Source of the DNA: Setophaga petechia | Lineage: Eukaryota; Chordata; Aves; Passeriformes; Parulidae | Assembly: GCA_024362935.1 (NCBI GenBank) | Contig: JANCRA010000010.1 | Coordinates: forward strand, 2,180,001-2,244,000 | Direction: 5' to 3' | DNA: 64,000 nt | Shown here: positions 27,451 through 39,200 of the stretch, piece by piece | Layout of the letters: each line of letters starts with the position of its first letter | How positions within the stretch are numbered: the stretch's first letter is position 1 | The notes under the pieces: generated by a model | The model's input: only the letters and a program-made list of their open reading frames with translations | What the model was told of the DNA's origin: nothing | Databases searched by the model: none | Made by a program: the position numbers and the translations under genes

Positions 27451-27521
27451 GTAACAGTGGAACCAACAGGAAAAGAGAGACTGTCAGAAGTAGAGATGAT
27501 GAAAGAGGACAGGGATCACAG
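27451..27521 (+). other. Exon-like segment
   Basis: A 71-base segment between a good acceptor (gcaattttag) and a good donor (ATCACAG/gtgggc), open in two frames; one reads VTVEPTGKERLSEVEMMK. Joined in phase 0 after the ATG segment at 25,590-25,640 it stays open, but I find no convincing following exon. It could be non-coding 5' exon sequence or chance. Confidence 0.2.
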
Positions 27522-28511
27522 GTGGGCTGCTGCTATGGGATCTCATTAAGCAGCTAAATGTGTACATTTATCCCACAACTGTAACACTGCTGGTAAAGCT
27601 GAGGTCTGCCAAAGGCTTTGAGTCTGCTTTTGTGATTGATTTGTGGTGGTACAGCATTATGCTTAATGAACAGAAAAAAATTATATGTGTCTATATATAT
27701 TGATATATATATATGTAAAATGTCTAAAAGTAGAACTTATAGAAAGTCTTCAATAACATGTTGGAAAGTTACACAAAGTTAAAGCCTCCCCTGCAGAGTT
27801 TCAATACAGGCTGAAAATAAAGCAACATTAATTGATTTTTATGATCCAAACTATGAAAAGAGCAAAGAGCAAAAAGAGAAGCTGGAAATGCCCAAAGCCA
27901 GCTAGGAATCCAAACACACAGTTTGTATTAAATGAAAATGAATCTTAGGTTTTAGTCAGCTTTAAGTTTTAGAACAATGTGATGTTTTGATTCTTTTTCT
28001 GTACCACTGAAAACAGTGCAGTATAGGCAGTGGTCAGGCATTCTGATGAGGCAGTTCAGGCACTTTTCTGCCTGCCTAATCTGATAAACCTGTGCCTAAG
28101 GTCACAGGACAGGTGGATTTGCTATGTCTGCTGTGAAGCAGGCATGAGGCAGCTCCTGCAGTGCAAGAGAAGCTGCCAGAAGCCCAGTGATCCTGGTCTA
28201 CTTACTTAAAATGCTTTAAATGGCAATCATAATTCAGCAGAATTTTCCAGAGGGCTTGGGATTTTTCATTTTGTTGGAACAGGAAAATGCCAAGCCTAGA
28301 GACATGAAGATTGCTAGTTTAGTCATTAGCATCCCACCTGCTCTGTGCATTCTTTCCTTGGAAATGGCAAATTATTTCACCCTGTAGGTTAATTCTCCCA
28401 AAAAGTCACCCTCAGTTAGCACAAAGCCTTGTTTTGACTCAAATATGGTGGCACGTCCTGTTTGAGGAATCACGTTTGGCACTGGTGCCTGGAATTAGCC
28501 AAACTCTGCAG

Positions 28512-28676
28512 AGCACTAAGAAAAAAGAGTCATTAATAGTGAGAAGTACAAATGTAGGAACAAATAAAAGGGTAGCCAGCAAAACTCTGACACCTACAAG
28601 TGGATACAGGAAAGCAGAGGCTGTTGCACCAGGAATGCAAACCCTCCAAGGATTAACCCCCTCTAGAATCAAATAG
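28512..28676 (+). other. Exon-like open segment with borealin-like flavour
   Basis: Lies between an acceptor (ctctgcag) and a GT (AAATAG/gtaaat). The in-frame peptide includes STKKKESLIVRSTN, GTNKRVASKTLTPTSG and GLTPSRIK, then TAG. The KR...TLTP...GLTP layout recalls the middle of borealin (CDCA8/borealin-2), but I cannot find the conserved C-terminal exon after it. It is either a relic, a terminal exon or chance. Confidence 0.15.
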
Positions 28677-29249
28677 GTAAATAGTGTTATATTATCCACA
28701 TGGAAATAAAACTTAGGTATGTCAGCTTCTCAAATGTGAACATTCAGAATTTCCCCCAAAGAGTATGCTTATATTAAGAATTTAATTAATATTTATTAGT
28801 TATCTGAAGCTGCTCTTTGTTCTTTAGTCAACTAAAATGATGCCAGCTTCCTCCAGCTCCTCCTACAAAATGTTTTGCCAGATGCTCCATTTGTTAACAC
28901 ATTTTAGTGTGCTGACACTTGGAAAATACATGTATCCCTTTACTCATAATTCACAGATTCAGATTTCTAGAGCCACTTCTGTAGTGAGTGAACAATGTGA
29001 AACCAAGGAGGGCTGCCATGGGGCTGTTCCTGTTGTGTGAATTGACCCAGACTGGTAACCAAGGGCAACCCTCAAACCACAGCTGAAATGCAAAGAGCAG
29101 ATTTATTTCACTATACAATTTATATTTCATTCAAGCTGACCTCTGAGTCTTTCTACCCCACATTTCCAATACAGATTCCTGATGAAGGTCAGTCATTCCC
29201 AGGAAGTCTTCACTGTTCTGCTGGGGCTCTGCTCTCGCCAACATCTGAG

Positions 29250-29664
29250 TGTGCCTGGCCCCTGGCCTGGGCAGGGCTGCAGCAGGGGCACTGCACACCA
29301 GTGAGAGTGTCAGTGTGCCTGGCATGGGCAGGGCAGGGGCACTGCACACCAGTGAGAGTGTCAGTGTGCATGGGCAGGGCAGGGCAGGGGCACTGCACAC
29401 CAGTGAGAGTGTCAGTGTGCCTGGCATGGGCAGGGCAGGGGCACTGCACACCAGTGAGAGTGTCAGTGTGCATGGGCAGGGCAGGGCAGGGGCACTGCAC
29501 ACCAGTGAGTGTGCCAGTGTGCCTGGCATGGGCAGGGCTGCAGCAGGGGCACTGCACACCAGTGAGTGTGCCAGTGTGCCTGGGCAGGGCAGGGCAGGGG
29601 CACTGCACACCAGTGAGTGTGTCAGTGTGCCTGGCATGGGCAGGGCAGGGGCACTGCACACCAG
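29250..29664. repeat. Minisatellite, 55-66-bp unit, 7 copies
   Basis: Unit core GGCAGGGGCACTGCACACCA, then GTGAGAGTGTCAGTGTGCC, then TGGCATGGGCAGGGC. Variants either carry or lack CTGCAGCA and GTGCATGGGC. The unit is open on both strands (minus LVCSAPALPMPGTLTLS), which yields 140-227-residue artefact frames. Confidence 0.93.
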
Positions 29665-29929
29665 CTCTTGACCCTCTGGGAAGCCACATGAGTTCATTTT
29701 TGGAGATTCTGAACCCCCAGTTGCCGCTGCAGGCTGGGGAAGCTGTGGCTGCTTGGCCCCTTTGTGGTTGAAACTTGCTACCAACACAAGAAAGGTGTGC
29801 AAAAGAGGGTTTTAGGCTCCACAATCTGTTCAGGTTTTTAAGAACCCAAGGTACCTTGGTGGATTCTCCCAAATTGTGTACAAATCTTTTGAAGTCCCAT
29901 TTCTTTTTTTTTTTTTTTTCTCCAAAAAA

Positions 29930-32900
29930 CTTAGAATCACAGAACAGATCAGATCACGTTGGATTTTAATTTTAAGGATACTTTGTTTCTAAATAATTGG
30001 GAGGTTTTTAAAATTAATCCCTAGCTTCATTAAATGGAAAGGATTTTTTAACAAGACATGCAGGGAAGTGATGGGAATAGATGAAAGCCCTTTTCTTCAT
30101 CAGCTACTACTTAGTGCTTGAACTAGATTTTGAGATAAGATCTATTTTAAAGATAGAATAAGATATTGTATCCTATTTTATATACATTGTTTATCTAGTA
30201 TTTAGTTAAATCAACAAAATCTTTGGGGTTTAGTTGATTATATTTTTAGGTGATTACAGTTGATTTATATTTATATTAATTTATTTTTGTTACGGTTTTG
30301 AGACCTTACTTTTAATGCAGTTAATTTATACTTGCTAAAAATACTTCAGTGACATTCTGTGTTTTTACTGGGTAAGAAGAAATGTTTTATGCAGATAATA
30401 ATGATAGGCCCAGATAACAATGGAACATTTCTTATCTAATTCTCTTTTCATGGCATTTCAAAATCAATGTATCAGTTTAGCTGCAATTAATCTCACTTCT
30501 CAAAATTCTCTCTGTGGCTCTGTGTTTGTTTGTGTTGTGCATGTAGACACACACAGATAAATACCTGTTTAGTTGTTGCTGATAGGAAATGAGGTGAACA
30601 GGAAGAGCAGAGCTGGGAGAGTCAGTTATTAGAACATCAGGCTGTGCGGCCTGTTTGCCTCAATCCCTTTAAAGGCCGGGCAGACGAAGAAAGCAGTTTA
30701 GGGACGATTATCTGCATAGTCCCGGAGGCACTCCCCGCACCGTTTATGTTAAGAAAAGATCGTTGCTGGCTCCTCCCAGATTACCATCCCGGATCCGATT
30801 AGCCACAGGAAACACCAGGGGAATTCATTCAGCTTCTCTGTAAAACGTGACTGCCCTGCACCTGTTTCTTGTGGCTGATACTGCAGCAATGAAGGGATCA
30901 GCACTCACTCTTTCTTTTTGCAGGGTAACAGGTAAGGTGTTACACTGAAATTACTAAAACTATTAAAACTCCTGTAAATTTACTATGGTTTTGACTGTAT
31001 TAGATGTAAAAATCCTCTAACTCGAAGAGATAATTTTTGAGCTTGCACTTGAGTGCTGTCAGAATGCTGACAATTACTGACTATTTCATTCTTCTGCATG
31101 TAGTCAGTGTGATGAGTCTGAGAGTCTCTTGGTAAACATGATGTTCATGACCAAGGGTCTCAGAGCCAGCACCTTTGTTTGTAGAACAGTTACTATATTC
31201 ACTTTATGCCATCTCCTTGATCAGTCTCTCTAGTAATTACTGCCTGCCAGCCTGTTCAAGGTAGTTTAAAATACCTTCTGTTAACTCTTAGGTTAGCACT
31301 GCCACAGAAAGAGGTGATTTAAATAACATGGCTCAAGTCAATTGAGAGACTTGTCCATCAGTTTAGCTTGCAGTTTCTTGCTATTTATGTCAAAAATCTA
31401 TGAACAGCAAAGACTGAATCATCAAACCAGCACCTACATAATATTTTAATTAATTATATTCTCTTGTCTCTTCTGTACATGAAAGAGGTTAGAGTCCTTT
31501 GTAAATATCAAACTTGATGATTAAATGACATTCATCTTTTACTAAGACAGGTGGGGAATATTTTTTCCCAAAGAGGGTAAAAGACATGTAGAAATAACAA
31601 ATCCGTTCTGGTTGTGGTTCCAGTGTGAAACCCCTGGAGTTTCACAGCAGCTGTAGTATCATCCTGCTGTGTAAGTAGTGGGTAACTAAACTATATGAAA
31701 ATTTGTTTACATTTTTACCTAGTCTTCTCTCTGTCCTTTATCCGTGTGTTTATTTGCTTTTCCAGTATTCTGGTGTTTTCTTACAGGTAGCAAACATTTA
31801 AATTTCAAATAATTGAGCTTTTTAAAGCACCTTGGGAATTGAGGTGTGTGCTTACTGAAAGATGTGTGCTCAGTGCTAAAACAGCCTTCCAGACCATGGT
31901 TAAATTGTAGCTTAAGCATTCGTGCAATATCTGTTCCCAGTGAGCTTTTTCACTGGTACAGGTATTAGAACAACAACCTTTGCATCTTGTTTCATTAATC
32001 ATAATAATCAAGTTTAGCAAAACCCTCAGTTATCATAATTTTTTACAAACATTTAGAAATGCGTTGTTATTCCTGGCAATGTTAAAATTAGATAGTCTGT
32101 GGTAATTTAAAATGCATTTTCATTTACCAGTGCTTCCTGTACCAGTGACTAACCACATCTCAGCCAATTTAGAAGATTTTTTGCTAGAAATTCTCATGAT
32201 CTGCCAATCTTAAAGCATCAGATTCAAAGCCTGAATTAAGAGACAAGGTTATAATTTAGTAGCTCTTCACCACTTCATTTAATATACCCAGTCCTCACTA
32301 CACTATCCTATTTTTACTTAGTCTTAATCATTGAAGTTATCTTTAGTCATCTGCCTGAAACATCTCCATTAGTGCTGTTTACAGGATTTTGCATTTTGGC
32401 AGTGAAACTGTATCCCGTGTATCTTATATTTAGACATTCGGTTGACTTCTGTGGGACTGCTCACAAAAGCAAAGCTTCTCAAGTGCTTGCAGAATTAGGC
32501 CACAGGAAATTTTAAAGGTGTCAGCCTAGTGCTTAGGTACTAAGCTACCCTCGCCCCTACCTGGAGCAAGCTTACTATGTTTCTTTAAAAATGTGGCTGC
32601 TAGTTAGTTACTTACAGGTGACTGCAACAGGGAGAGAACACATTCACTTTAGAAGACAATAAAACAGTAAAAATCATCTCAGAATTTCATGGGACAGGCC
32701 TAAGCACCAGCACTGCCTCTATTGTATGAATATATTTGAGGTTTAAAATAATTTTTCCCCATATATTGATATTTTAAATGGAAAACTTACTAATTTTTTT
32801 ATGTTAATACATACAGGTAATCTTTTTAAGTGTGTGGTCTGCTGTGATATCCTTGTTTGCCAAAGCCACAGGAATGAAAGATTTGGGCCCTCAGTATTCG

Positions 32901-35900
32901 TGGATAGGTGCTCAGGGACACTGTGGGGAGCCTTACAATGGGATTACTGTCCATGCTGGCAGCTACACTGCCCTACCTGGAATCCTTCCAGCTGGGAATG
33001 CAAGCTCTTCTCTCTGTTTGAAAACGTGTTCTGAAGGAAAAGGTAGCAATTGCATTTATTAAATAACCATCCTCACTGCCAGGATAGAGTGAGACCAGCA
33101 TCTTCTTGTCTCCTCACTTTTTGACTGTATAATTGTTTTCTGGCTGCTGCAGTAATGGACATTGCTCCTCTTGTTTCAGTCTGGAGCAAAAATTCAGCCC
33201 AGCCACTGGAAGCCACTGGTTTTCAGATCCTGAAACACCAGAAAGAAATGTTTTGTGACAAGGTAGAGTTGTTCATTTGCAAACCCCACTGCTGGTTTGC
33301 AGGGTCCATCCTGCAGCCAGCTCCTGAGAGCTAGTGAGGGGTGCTGCCTGGGGAAGGTGGCCTTTGGAGGGAGCTGGGACCCGCCGTGTCCTGCTGCTCC
33401 CCTGTGACCTTACAAAGAGCAGGGCCTTTATTGCAGAGGAAAGGGCGTGGGCAAGGGGCTTCACTGTTGATGAGGTGGATGCCGGGAGCGACCTCATCCA
33501 CGAGGTGTCCACACTGCATCCCCTGCAGGAAATGCAGCCCTGCAGGTGTGCAGCAGCGAGGGGGGCACGACAGCTGGCGCGTTTCCAAATGCAACACGTG
33601 AATCCAGTGCAGCAGGAGACAAAAATCCCTTCTGGTAGAAATCGTTCATCTCAGAAGTGGGGGGAAAGAAAAGGAACTCAAAACTGCAGACAAACATCAA
33701 AGCACATATCAAACCCGCCCCTGGAGGGGACCTCTCTGGAAATACCCCGAGTGCTTGGCACGAGGGTTCCAGGAGATTCCTTGGGCAGCGTGCTCCTGCT
33801 CTTGCCTTCTGCCAGCCGACAGCACGGGCACATTTCCCGGTGTTTGGTGTCAGGAGCCAGGTGCTCCCGCTCGCTGGATGGCACCGCTGCCTGTGCTGAA
33901 CGGAGGTGGAGCTGCACCGCAGGCGATCCGTTCCTCTCGCTCGTGCAGGGATTAAGGGGCGGCCTCTTTGCTGTCATGGCAATAGGGACGCACGGCAGAG
34001 ATCGAGCAGCAGAGCTGATTAAGGCGATACCGTGATTGCCCCAAGGTACGTGACTGAGATCCTCGGGCAGCTCCTGGCACCGCGACCTGGAATAGTGCTC
34101 CAGGCTGTGCCTTCCGCAGCTACCGAGCGTTCACGAGATGAGCAAAATGCAGAAGAACATCTTCAGAAACCCAGAATATCTGGTACAGAGGCAAAGCAGG
34201 AGAGAGCTGCTGCTTTAACCTAAGCACTTTACTTCTAGCATCCTTTTATTGGTGCAGGAACATAATGCCCCTCTGTAGGAACATCAGCACTGACCTGTCC
34301 CAAATTACCACCTTACACCTGTCTGAGGGAGTGCAGTGTAACTCAGCAAAGTCATTTGTCACAATATTACTTTTTTTTTCAGAAGTAACTGAGCTGTCAG
34401 TCAGGTTTTGCAAACTGAAAGGCACAGACAAAATATTCAGGTCAGTTGGGCAGCCCAGGAATTATGGATTTGGTGTATAAATGAAATAAAATTGGTTAGA
34501 CAACAAAGAAACAAAGAGCTCACCTCTGCCACTTAGAAGAAGCTTGCTAGTATTTTTTCATACTCTAGGTACATTCTCTTCTGCATTAACCTCCATCACG
34601 TCCCTTTCCAGTTAAGAGTTCTTATCAGCCTGATTCCTGGGTAAAAAAAAAAAAAAGGAAATAATTTTAGATAGAAATATCTGGATATTTAATCTCTTTA
34701 TTTTTTAATCATTTGAATATAAGGAAATAGGAGGACTAAATAGTCATCATGGTGGTGATTCTGCTGCCAGTATGATGAGATATCTTTTTCAAATGTTACC
34801 TGGACAAGCTGTTAAGAATTTTGAAGAGAACTTTCTGAGAAATAGAAACCAATAATTTTTGTTAATTCAGCATTATTAACTCTAAAAAATAAATTCCGGG
34901 GATAAAATGAAGTACTTTCTTTAGGTTCAGAGTTTCCTCTGATAGTGGAAACCATCACTTACTGATTTCAAAATCCATTGGAAAAAAATAGAGGTTCTGG
35001 AACTTCTCCAAATAGAATGCAATTATATGAAGGTAGTTTATTAAAGGACTGACTTTTCAGAATACAGAGTCAGATGGTCAAGTAGCTGAGTAGAAAATGC
35101 TCCAGACAGTCTTTTAATCTTTATTAAAGAGTGTTCTTGACTCACATTCTTCTTAAAATACTTACATTAGAGATGCCTTTCTGAGCATCTCTGAAGTTTC
35201 AGAAGGCTTTTTGTCTTTCACTGACAAATGTAATTCTCATCCCTTCCAGAGGACTGGTGCAGCTCTGTGAAAGGGTTCTTAATGTGGATCTGTGACCCGT
35301 TCCCACCTTTAAACATCTTGAAAAGAGCAGAGCTGCACTGGCTGACTTCATGGAATAAAGTCCATTAGCATTGTTGGAAAAATAATTTATTCAAGTATGT
35401 GGTAGATAATGTAATATCTGAATGAATAAAATTTTATTTATATATTTGCTGCAAAAATTATTATACAGAATTAGAGATAAAAGCTGGACAATGAACAGCA
35501 AGCAGTTAGCATCACACAGGCCTGTTGTATCACCTAATCCCCGTGGGACTCTGCTATTTTTATATATATATTTTTTAGCAAATCTGTCTTTTAAAACCCT
35601 ATTTATGCTGAATCCTAATACTGGTTTTGCAGACTTGGGAACCCAAGGTTTGTCTATTTAGCAAAGTTTCTGTAGCTAATGATGCAGCAGAGATGTGCTT
35701 AGTTTGGTATAAAAATTGCTCTTTTTTGTTATGCCTGCAGCTATTTTCCTACAAAGATAAGAGAAACAGAAGGGTGATCTTATACTCAGTAAGAATTTCC
35801 ATTCAAGAACTATGCAAAGGGTTTATTTAAACATCACAGACTGATGACTGTGTTCATATCTACAGCTTGCTTTATCTTTCTGTCAGATAGAATGTCTTCA

Positions 35901-36200
35901 GAGCAGGACTTACCTTGTATTAGAAACAACAGTAGAGAAAAAATCTGTTTCTGCCTGGAGAGAGTGGTAGGTTCAGTTTTCTTGTTAGAGGAGAATCATG
36001 ACAGATGTGATTCCAAAGCCCAAGAGTGCAGGGATGAGAGCAGCGAGGGGCCGTGCATTGTAGACAATCTGTCAAGTGCCAGCCCATGCCTGACTGCCCA
36101 AATCTTCAACGACTCCATAACATAACCAGGAGCATGTGCCTTTATTCTGCCCATTTTGAGCTTCTCTCATAGGTTTTCAGTGATCATTCCATTGTTTCAA
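29930..36200. other. Interval before PTPDC1
   Basis: Mostly AT-rich with no supported coding gene. A GC-richer island at 33.3-34.1 kb has a 233-codon open frame of no recognisable family. It has no repeat and no codon or motif evidence. The stretch at 30.64-30.94 kb looks like a 5' exon or enhancer (separate finding). Confidence 0.45.
30640..30931 (+). promoter_or_regulatory. Possible distal 5' exon or enhancer of PTPDC1
   Basis: A complex, moderately GC-rich patch inside AT-rich DNA, ending at a strong donor (GGTAACAG/gtaaggtg, exon end near 30,931). The exon at 36,204 begins with an acceptor nine bases before its ATG, so at least one upstream untranslated exon must exist; this patch and the 25.6-kb island are the candidates. 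Confidence 0.25.
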
Positions 36201-36203
36201 CAG

Positions 36204-36296
36204 GTACTGCAATGGCTGCAGGAGTTTTGCTGCAAAATGAACAACCATACTCCTCGCTGATAGAGAGCAGTGTGTATCTGGCAAATATGAGTTCAG
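36204..36296 (+). CDS. PTPDC1: PTPDC1 first coding exon, isoform A
   Basis: The acceptor tttcaacag precedes GTACTGCA and the ATG, so an upstream untranslated exon is implied. It encodes 28 residues starting MAAGVLLQNEQPYS and ends ATGAGTTCAG/gtaag (phase 1), matching the acceptor phase of the exon at 38,932. Confidence 0.88.
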
Positions 36297-39200
36297 GTAA
36301 GAATTTGGCTCTGATGTACCATTCATAATAAATGCTTAGAACAATTCTGGGGAAAAAAAACCCACAAAAAATTTAAAAAACACAGAAATATTATCCATGT
36401 TTATAAATGTAAAATGTCTCTAACAAAACCAATCTGTGTTATTTCATCAGCATATCATGGTGATAATATGTCAACCTTTTCTGTAATTTTCATTTTGTCA
36501 GATCTCTTAATGGAAGAAACTATGCCATTTTTGTGTTGAGAAACTGCCTAGCTCTCTGAAAACACAAACCTGCCTTCAGCAAAACTCACCTTTCTAATTA
36601 TTTAAACTTGTACAAGATGCAATTCTTTCTTACTGTTTTGGGTTAGTGTTTGTTTGCAAATCTGCTGGATTAAGTAGGAAAATAATGATGTGTAGCATTT
36701 TATTATCCTCACTTCTGTCTCCACTATCATTTGATAGATTCTGAAAAGTTTCTGGGAAGATAAAAATAATTAAATACAAGAAAGGAATATAGTGAATTAG
36801 AAAATATTTTTCACATTGCTTGGATATAGGTAGCACTTGAAATAGCCTTTTTCATCTCCTTTCTCTTCCATGCAACCCCCAAAATAAAAGCATATTTACA
36901 TGTTTCCTCACCTGTTGATATCAGTTCCACTGATGAATGATGAGTCAAGGTTTTGGACATTTTCCTTTTCTCACACGACATCACTGCTGATATTTCAGGC
37001 CTGGTACCCACAGCCAACATTGCCACATCTCTGTAAGAGCTGGGGAGCAGCAGTCAAAGTTCAGGCCTTCAGTTCCTGGTCAGTGCCTGGAAGAAGCAGA
37101 TTTTTGCCTGATGAATTTGTCCCAGAAGGGAACTTCCTCTTATGCAGATTCCTCTGTACAAGTTACTGGTTTTGTGATACAAGAAAAAACTCAAATGTGT
37201 TTTAGGAAAATGCAGTGGGATTAATTTGTTTATTGACAAATTTAAAGTGAATTTTCTTGATTTCCCCAGTCTTCCCCTTTCTGTACAGTCTGATGCACAG
37301 ACATTGGGATGACAGAGGCTTTTTACATCACTATAATCCATTCTGTGCACAGTAGCTTTTTCAAGTGCTGCAATCTTTCTGGCCACCTCATTCTCCTGCT
37401 CAGCACACTGGAAGCAAAGTGGGAGGCAATTTGCCACCTCATACCTACCTTCAGCAGCTTGAAGCACTCAGCTGACACACCTTCTCCTCCTCATGATCTG
37501 CTTTCTGTCAGGCTGCAGGGTTAACAGCTTTGCTTCATAAAAAAGCTGTGCCCTGGAAAAAAACCCAGCCTTTTGTTTTGGATAACAAATTGTGTTTTGT
37601 TAGAAGATGTGAATGGTCCAGGCAAACAGTCTACAATTCATCATGTACTAAAGCATTTCAGCAGGAACACACTAATCCCAGTCATTACACAGCTAATGAT
37701 ACATTTTGGAGCAGCAAAGTGGAGGAGGAGAGGTGGCTGTGGAATGAAGAACCAAGAGGTGGGGGAGTATAATGTGCTTCCTTACAGATCTCTCAGGAGG
37801 CAGAGCCTCCAGCTACATTTTGATTGTTCTGTTGAATGGAGTATTTTGTGTCTTAGCGAGTTCTGAATGCCTGTTATTGAGCAGGAACTAAATACTCCCA
37901 TTGTTTATTACAAACATTTTGGTCGTTCCCAGCGCGTTTTGAAAATTACCTACTTGACAAGCAACTATTTTCATCAAGCGGTGGAACAGTTTGTCCCGAG
38001 CAGACGCAATCCCCGTGGAAAGGAGCAGCCCGGGGCTGGCTGGCAGCAGCGCCTGCATCCTCCGTTTCCATGGCGACAGCTCAGCCCGGGGACCAGCTGC
38101 CGAGCGCGCTCGGGGATGCTCCGCTCCGCTCCCGCAACTTCAGCGCTGAGCAACTTCCCCTGCGCTCAGAGCGCCCCGGGCAGCGGCGCCGGGCGGAGCT
38201 GGGGCCGCGCAGCCATGCAGCCTTCCCCCCGCAGGCGCTCGGCCGTCAGCATCTTTAGCCATTTCTTCCAGGGGCGGAGGCATTCCTCCTCCGATCCCCT
38301 TCTCCGCCTCAGCCAGCGGCGCCGCAGCTCCGTGGTGGAGCTGCTGTCCTCGTCCACGCATCGGGTCATGGTGGCTTTGTCGTCGCTCAGCCCCGAGGAG
38401 CTAGACGCCACTTTTCCTGAAAAAAAAAGTAAAGTACTTTTCATTGAGACTGTTGGCTGTTCTGGGTATTTTCTCGATATTACTATAGTTTTGTTCTGTT
38501 AACTGTACTTTTTATGTGTGGATAAAATAGTGGGGTTTAATTTTCTTCTTGTATTTTGTATATTCTGTTTTGTTCACTGATTCCTTATTCAGGTGTTAAT
38601 ACATGCTTTTTACTCTAATGGCTCAGTTATAAATAACAGGTAAAACAGAAGCACACATTCATGCATACTCTGAGGACATGGTTAACTATATTGATTTCAG
38701 GTTGAAGAGGACCGTGACTTTTTTCAGCTGCAAAGGACGTCACTAACCTCTAACTTCATCAGAAAAAATACCTGGCAGTAATGCAAGCAATTTTTTCCCC
38801 TTAAAATCCTTCCTTGAACAAGGAGCCTGAAATACACATTGCATATTTTCTGGTGTTTGTGACTCTGTCATAGGGCTGGAGTGGTATTTGTCAGTGAGCT
38901 CCTGGCTAACGTGGCTCTGCCTGTGTCGCAGGGAGCTCGAGGCGCCCCACGGCCAAGTACACGAAGGTGGGGGAGCGGCTGCGCCACGTCATCCCCGGGC
39001 ACATGCAGTGCTCCATGGCCTGCGGCGGCCGCGCCTGCAAGTACGAGAACCCCGCGCGCTGGGCCGAGCACGAGCAGGCCATCAAGGGGCTCTACTCCTC
39101 CTGGTGAGCGGCTCAACGCGGCAGAATAGCTGGGCTTTTGAAAAACCAGCTGCCAAGTGTCAAACGTAACGAGAATTTGATCTGGAATTAGAACCTGACC

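Noticed and set aside
13970..29664. Regularly spaced repeats resembling a CRISPR array
   Set aside because: The units are contiguous minisatellites without unique spacers, in a vertebrate genome.
29088..29872. 140-227-codon frames on both strands
   Set aside because: Products of the 55-66-base minisatellite.
33334..34035. 233-codon plus-strand frame in a GC-rich island
   Set aside because: No recognisable domain, no splice partner, and overlapping open frames of similar length in the other phases.
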